From: Planctobacterium marinum
GTDB lineage: Bacteria; Pseudomonadota; Gammaproteobacteria; Enterobacterales; Alteromonadaceae
Assembly: GCF_020687805.1 (NCBI RefSeq)
Contig: NZ_JAJEWQ010000001.1
Location: 391,191-455,190 of the forward strand
Length of the DNA stretch: 64,000 nt
Direction: 5' to 3'
Made by a program: the position numbers and the translations under genes. The number at the start of each line of letters is the position of its first letter. Positions within the stretch are counted from its first letter, which is position 1. The notes under the pieces are model-generated. The model ran no database searches and had not been told where the DNA came from. It worked only from the letters and a program-made list of their open reading frames with translations. Below are positions 59,394 to 64,000 of this stretch, piece by piece.

Positions 59394-61232
59394 TTATTTA
59401 CTGGCGATGTACTGGTCAACAAATCCGGACAGTACGTCTAATGGCACAGGCCCATTTGCCAACACAATGTCGTGAAATTCGCGAATATCGAATTTATCAC
59501 CCATCGCTGTCTTCGCTTTTTCGCGTAACTCAATGATCTTATTCATACCGATTTTGTAGGCCGTGGCCTGGCTGGGCATAACGATATGTCGCTCTACCAT
59601 TTTAACGGCATCGGCTTCAGCGTTAGGGGTATTACTGACGTAATAGTCTATACCCTGCTCCCGGTTCCATTTCATGGCGTGAATGCCGGTATCTACAACC
59701 AGACGACAGGCTCGCCAAAGCTCCATTGCTAAGCGACCGAAATCAGAATAAGGGTCTTCGTATAAACCGATTTCTTTTGGCACCATCTCACTGTATAAAC
59801 CCCATCCTTCCGTGTAAGCCGTGTAACGACCGAATTTGCGGAACTTTGGAATGCCTTCTAATTCCTGGGCGATGGCTATCTGCATATGGTGCCCCGGGAT
59901 CCCTTCGTGATAAGCCAGAGCTTCCATCTGATAAGTTGGCATTGACGCCATATCATACAGATTAGCGTAATAGGTACCGGGTCGCGTTCCATCCATAGAA
60001 GGTTGCTGATAAAAGGCCTTGCCGGCTGACTTTTCGCGGAAGGGTTCTACTGCTTTCACAATCAAATCAGCTTCGGGTTTGGTAATGAACAGTTCATCCA
60101 GTCGAAGTTTCATGTTGTCAATCAGGGCTGTCGCCTCGTCCAGATAACGTTGTCTGCCTTCTTCATTTGACGGATAAACAAACTGCTCGTTATCGCGCAT
60201 ATGCACGAAAAACTCCTGCAATGTGCCTTCAAAACCGACTTTTTTCATGATTGCTCGCATTTCATCATGAATGCGGTTTACTTCATCTAAACCAATTTGA
60301 TGAATATCTTGTGCGCTCAGACTGGTGGTGGTAGTACGGGCCAGGGCGTTGTTATAAAAGGCCTCGCCTTCAGGAAACTTCCACGCACCATCTTTATCAT
60401 CCGCCTGTGCAGCGATGTTTTGCACACCGGCAATCAAACTTTCATAGGCGGGTTTTACGGCATTGGTCAGGGCCGTTTTTGCGGCATCCAAAAGCGCTTG
60501 TTTTTGTGTTTCGTCAATTTCAAGTGCGCCAACCTTTTTCGAAAAGTCAGCCCATAACGTACTGTCATCACCCTCGTCAAATGGCGCACCACTAATGATA
60601 TTCTGGCTATCATTGACAACGTATGGATAAACAAACTTGGGTGCGATGATACCTTGCTCTGCGCGCTCATTAAGATTGGCGACAAGTTGCTCGAAAAGTT
60701 TCGGTAAACCATTCAATCTAGCGATGTAGGCCTCAGCGTCAGTAACATCAGCAATGCGATGCTGGTTTATCAGCAAAGAAGCCACACTGGAATGTAAACC
60801 AAACATCTGATTAACGGGGTAGTTATAATTGCGCCATTTAAAATCATCAATACCGTTTTGCAGTTGCTGAACCATCAATTGCCAGCTTAATTTTGTCTGC
60901 GTATCTAACTGATCAACATCAATTGCTTTAACCCGCGCCAGCTGTGCCTTTTCCAGTTCATGATCTTCTAATTCGCGCTCGGCAGACAAATCGTCCCACT
61001 TATCCTGATCGGTTTTGATACCCAGATAGGATTGATACATAGGAGAGCGCATAACATTCTCCATAAAGATATCTTCGAATAACTGGTTGGCCTTTTCAGA
61101 TTCAGTCATGGCGGCAGCTTCAGTACTTGCCGGGGTTTCTACCTGTGCGGATTCCTGTGTCGGTGCCTGCCCACAGGCTCCTAACATCAGTGCCAGTGAA
61201 ACAGCAGTTGAAATGTACGTTAACTTTTTCAT
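59394..61232 (-). CDS. DUF885 family lipoprotein, predicted metallo-hydrolase
   Basis: I start at the ATG with GAGGAA nine bases upstream (MKKLTYISTAVSLALMLGAC). The 612-residue precursor has lipobox LGAC and so is likely anchored to an envelope membrane. The DUF885 domain carries the HEGIPGHH motif with likely metal ligands, and IDTYNxx-like segments are replaced by YEDPYSDFGRLAMELWRA. Family members look like peptidases but few are characterised. It is divergent to nothing and read as a single gene. Confidence 0.88.
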   Translation of the reverse strand: MKKLTYISTAVSLALMLGACGQAPTQESAQVETPASTEAAAMTESEKANQLFEDIFMENVMRSPMYQSYLGIKTDQDKWDDLSAERELEDHELEKAQLARVKAIDVDQLDTQTKLSWQLMVQQLQNGIDDFKWRNYNYPVNQMFGLHSSVASLLINQHRIADVTDAEAYIARLNGLPKLFEQLVANLNERAEQGIIAPKFVYPYVVNDSQNIISGAPFDEGDDSTLWADFSKKVGALEIDETQKQALLDAAKTALTNAVKPAYESLIAGVQNIAAQADDKDGAWKFPEGEAFYNNALARTTTTSLSAQDIHQIGLDEVNRIHDEMRAIMKKVGFEGTLQEFFVHMRDNEQFVYPSNEEGRQRYLDEATALIDNMKLRLDELFITKPEADLIVKAVEPFREKSAGKAFYQQPSMDGTRPGTYYANLYDMASMPTYQMEALAYHEGIPGHHMQIAIAQELEGIPKFRKFGRYTAYTEGWGLYSEMVPKEIGLYEDPYSDFGRLAMELWRACRLVVDTGIHAMKWNREQGIDYYVSNTPNAEADAVKMVERHIVMPSQATAYKIGMNKIIELREKAKTAMGDKFDIREFHDIVLANGPVPLDVLSGFVDQYIASK

Positions 61233-61382
61233 AGTTTCCTCGAAATTTTCTGTCTTATTTATAATTGTTTTACTTGCGCCCTCTATCCTGTTGGGCACAA
61301 GTTGTAATACACCTTAAACTTATCAGATTTGTTGGCAAATTGCTTTCACCCGTGCACAGAAGTGTTTTCGGGCGAGTTATCG

Positions 61383-62165
61383 CTATTTTACGCCTTTGAG
61401 TATGGGCTCCCCCTTTTTAAACAAAACATACTCTCCCTGGGTCATATTTTGCCAGGTTTCATCCCCTGTCAAAGGCTCTGTTGCGATAACAGATACCACA
61501 TCATTAGGCGTTGTTTCCTGTTGAAAATCAATGACCCAGTCGGTATCAATTAAGGTTGCTTTTCCAAACGGTGCACGGCGCGTTATCCAATGTAGCTTTG
61601 TAGTACAGTAGGTCATCAGGTATATACCGTCAGACAGTAGCATGTTAAACACCCCCAACTCCCTTAAAGATGCCGCGAGTTTTGCCACATAGCGGAAAAC
61701 CGGTTTCATGTCTTTCGGCCTGTTAGGGTACTTTTTCTTGATGTTATCCATAATCCAGCAAAACGCCATTTCACTGTCTGTATTGCCAACCGGTTGAAAA
61801 ATATCTGATTGCAGTTTGTCTTTGTAATTGGATAGCTGGCCGTTGTGAGCATAAGTCCAGTGGCGTCCCCACATCTCCCTGATAAATGGATGGGTATTTT
61901 CCAGGGACACTTTGCCGCGATTAGCCTGACGGATATGACTAATCACTGAGCAGGATTTAATTGGGTAAGATTTCACCAGTTTCGCGATTTCTGAGTCACA
62001 ACTGGGCAACGGATCTTTAAAGCTTCGACAGCCTTTACCTTCATAAAAGGTAATACCCCAGCCATCTCGGTGAGGCCCGGTTCTGCCACCTCTTTCCAGC
62101 AACCCACAAAAGCTAAAACAAATATCAGTCGGCACGTTGGCCGACATCCCAAGTAATTCACACAT
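61383..62165 (-). CDS. yafJ: Class II glutamine amidotransferase (YafJ type)
   Basis: The 260-residue protein begins MCELLGMSANVP. After Met removal Cys is the N-terminal nucleophile, as in class II amidotransferases. GWGITFYEGKG, HIRQANRGKVSLENTHPF and WTYAHNGQLSNYK form the glutaminase site. No synthase domain is attached. The family is known as YafJ/DUG3-like; its substrate is uncertain. It is divergent from fadE, and yafJ lies near fadE in E. coli as well. Confidence 0.9.
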   Translation of the reverse strand: MCELLGMSANVPTDICFSFCGLLERGGRTGPHRDGWGITFYEGKGCRSFKDPLPSCDSEIAKLVKSYPIKSCSVISHIRQANRGKVSLENTHPFIREMWGRHWTYAHNGQLSNYKDKLQSDIFQPVGNTDSEMAFCWIMDNIKKKYPNRPKDMKPVFRYVAKLAASLRELGVFNMLLSDGIYLMTYCTTKLHWITRRAPFGKATLIDTDWVIDFQQETTPNDVVSVIATEPLTGDETWQNMTQGEYVLFKKGEPILKGVK

Positions 62166-62208
62166 AACCAGTAATTCTTATTCTCATATATTTGCAAACA
62201 AAAAAATA

Positions 62209-62228
62209 ATTCAAACACCTGTTTGAAT
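62209..62228. promoter_or_regulatory. PsrA-like operator upstream of fadE
   Basis: ATTCAAAC-ACCT-GTTTGAAT is a perfect 8 bp inverted repeat matching the PsrA pattern TTCAAAC-N4-GTTTGAA. It lies in the 147-base yafJ-fadE gap, before TATGCTATAAAT (a possible -10 near 62239). PsrA-type repressors control fatty acid degradation in Pseudomonas and Alteromonadales. Confidence 0.7.
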
Positions 62229-62312
62229 TCCGGCAATTATGCTATAAATTAAACATACTATTTACATTTTAATTGTCCGGACAGATTAATCATACTGTCC
62301 TTAGGAGCCATT

Positions 62313-64000
62313 ATGAATCTATTAATATGGTTTTTTGCGCTGTTCGCTGCGTTAGCTGCTTGCAGTTATTTAAGAATTAAACTTTTCCAAACTACGCTGG
62401 CTGTCGGTGCTATTTTTATTGTCGGTACCATGCTCAATCTGGTTGGGGTTCTGGGATGGATAGCCTTTGCCGCCATTGCGATCCCTTTGAATTCAGCTTC
62501 ACTGCGCAAGCAATACTTCACGGCGCCGGCGCTTAAAATGTACCGCAAAATTATGCCGGAAATGAGTAAAACTGAGCAAGATGCGATTGATGCCGGTACT
62601 GTTTGGTGGGATGGCGAGTTGTTTAGCGGTAGTCCAAACTGGGAAACCTTACACAACATTCCTCAGGCCAGATTGTCAGCGGAAGAGCAGGCTTTCCTTG
62701 ACGGCCCGGTAGAAACCGTATGCGGAATGGTAGATGAGTGGCAGGTTAACCATGAACTGGCCGATCTGCCGCCAGAAGTATGGCAATACCTGAAAGACAA
62801 TAAGTTCTTTGCCATGATCATCAAAAAAGAATTTGGTGGCCTGCAATTTTCTGCCTATGCGCAATCGCGCGTTTTACAAAAACTGTCAGGTGTAAGTACC
62901 GTATTAGCCAGTACTGTTGGTGTTCCAAATAGTCTGGGCCCAGGTGAACTATTGCAACACTATGGTACGGAGCAACAACAGCAGCAATATTTGCCGGCAC
63001 TTGCCCGCGGCGAAGAAGTGCCCTGCTTTGCGCTGACCAGCCCGGAAGCAGGCTCCGATGCAGGGGCAATTCCTGACACAGGCGTCGTGTGCAAAGGTGA
63101 ATGGAATGGCGAAGAGGTGATTGGAATGAAACTCACCTTTAATAAGCGCTATATAACGCTGGCTCCGGTAGCTACCGTGGTCGGTTTAGCATTTAAGCTG
63201 TACGATCCCGAAGGGTTAATTGGCGAAGAAAAAGACATCGGTATTACCTGTGCATTGATCCCATCCAACACGAAAGGGCTGGATATCGGCAATCGTCATT
63301 TTCCTTTGAATGTTCCATTTCAAAATGGCCCCATCCGAGGTGAAGACATTTTTGTTCCGCTGGATTACATCATTGGTGGAGTAAAAATGGCCGGACAAGG
63401 GTGGCGCATGTTAGTGGAGTGTTTATCGGTTGGCCGTTGTATTACTTTGCCCTCCAATTCCACGGGTGGTGTAAAAACAATGGCTCTGGCCACAGGCGCC
63501 TATTCCCGTATCCGTCGCCAGTTCAAACTCCCTATCGGCAAAATGGAAGACATTGAAGAAATGCTTGGACGAATCGGGGGCAATGCTTACCTGATGGACG
63601 CAGTGACCAGCATGTCGACAAAAGGTGTTGACCTGGGTGAAAAACCGTCTGTCATTTCAGCAATTTGTAAATATCACCTGACCGAGAAAATGCGTCAGTG
63701 TGTTATTGATGCAATGGATATTCACGGTGGTAAGGGCGTAATGTTAGGCCCCAACAATTATCTGGGCCGAGGCTATCAGGGTGCTCCTATCGCCATTACC
63801 GTTGAAGGTGCCAATATACTGACCCGCAACATGATGATTTATGGTCAGGGTGCGATGCGCTGCCATCCATTTGTTCTGAGTGAAATCCACGCAGCTGCAA
63901 TCGAAGACAAAAACCAGGCTATCGCAGAATTCGATAAAGCACTGTTCGGTCATATTGGATTTGCCATCAGTAACACGGTGCGCAGCAAGTGGTTGGGCTT
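62313..64000 (+). CDS. fadE: Acyl-CoA dehydrogenase FadE, N-terminal part (cut by window edge)
   Basis: FadE carries out the first oxidation of beta-oxidation. At least 562 codons are in the window; the rest lies to the right. It starts with [20 protein letters not shown] and a second hydrophobic stretch, giving two membrane segments absent from mitochondrial enzymes. The acyl-CoA dehydrogenase N-terminal and middle domains follow, with [17 protein letters not shown] and [10 protein letters not shown]. The start has TTAGGAG a few bases upstream. No stop occurs in frame before the edge. Confidence 0.94.
   Translation, partial: MNLLIWFFALFAALAACSYLRIKLFQTTLAVGAIFIVGTMLNLVGVLGWIAFAAIAIPLNSASLRKQYFTAPALKMYRKIMPEMSKTEQDAIDAGTVWWDGELFSGSPNWETLHNIPQARLSAEEQAFLDGPVETVCGMVDEWQVNHELADLPPEVWQYLKDNKFFAMIIKKEFGGLQFSAYAQSRVLQKLSGVSTVLASTVGVPNSLGPGELLQHYGTEQQQQQYLPALARGEEVPCFALTSPEAGSDAGAIPDTGVVCKGEWNGEEVIGMKLTFNKRYITLAPVATVVGLAFKLYDPEGLIGEEKDIGITCALIPSNTKGLDIGNRHFPLNVPFQNGPIRGEDIFVPLDYIIGGVKMAGQGWRMLVECLSVGRCITLPSNSTGGVKTMALATGAYSRIRRQFKLPIGKMEDIEEMLGRIGGNAYLMDAVTSMSTKGVDLGEKPSVISAICKYHLTEKMRQCVIDAMDIHGGKGVMLGPNNYLGRGYQGAPIAITVEGANILTRNMMIYGQGAMRCHPFVLSEIHAAAIEDKNQAIAEFDKALFGHIGFAISNTVRSKWLG

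Noticed and set aside
62274-62283. TGTCCGGACA palindrome before fadE as a FadR site
   Set aside because: It has an even-spaced centre while the FadR operator has a single central base, and only about 10 of 16 positions agree.

Overview
The window is a chromosomal segment of a gammaproteobacterium, most likely a marine member of the Alteromonadales (Alteromonas/Aestuariibacter/Bowmanella-like). Support comes from the protein families themselves, from gene orders that are largely collinear with Escherichia coli, from a probable PsrA-type operator at fadE, and from a nested palindromic repeat of a kind seen in marine Alteromonadales. I see no prophage, insertion sequence with a transposase, CRISPR array, integron or secretion-system island. 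It is almost entirely housekeeping DNA.

Layout. 1-1434: start of a uvrY/gacA-type regulator, a small zinc-ribbon ORF, tRNA-Ser(UGA) and a ~313 bp nested palindromic element. 1435-3681: a YccA/Bax-inhibitor membrane protein, the tusDCBE sulfur relay operon and an unlisted 45-residue membrane protein. 3731-10438 (minus): lrp-ftsK-lolA-rarA-crcB-serS in E. coli-like order, with ald divergent from lrp. 11770-13098: an EF-hand protein and trhO. 13221-22914 (minus): the fatty-acid/phospholipid cluster yceD-rpmF-plsX-fabH-fabD-fabG-acpP-fabF-pabC-mltG-holB-tatD, without tmk. 23230-28652: maf, a HAD phosphatase, rluC and divergent rne. 28743-37890 (minus): gyrA-aroA-cmk-rpsA-ihfB-lapA-lapB-pyrF, without serC. 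38134-43745: ubiG, a Gph/MupP-type phosphatase, nrdA-nrdB-yfaE. 43804-59331: the E. coli-like block purC-bamC-dapA / gcvR-bcp-perM-bepA-yfgD-hda-purM-purN, with added genes (an orphan 194-residue protein, a thioredoxin-like protein, wrbA, a DUF2069 protein, a large HExxH lipoprotein, DUF2066 and DUF3108 proteins). 59394-64000: a DUF885 lipoprotein, a yafJ-type glutamine amidotransferase and a truncated fadE.

The genes mostly form core networks: lipid synthesis and breakdown (fab/plsX cluster, fadE), translation (serS, rpsA, rpmF, tRNA-Ser, rluC, tus, trhO), envelope assembly and quality control (lolA, bamC, bepA, lapA/lapB, mltG), DNA supply and replication control (nrdAB-yfaE, holB, rarA, hda, gyrA, ftsK), and purine/pyrimidine synthesis (purC, purM, purN, pyrF). 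The most noteworthy items are the nested palindromic element, the missing tmk and serC, a terminator abutting the pabC start codon, a Bcp with a single cysteine, paired NrdR-like boxes over the nrdA promoter, a PsrA-like operator at fadE and the uncharacterised HExxH lipoprotein beside hda. No clearly new multi-gene system is visible.
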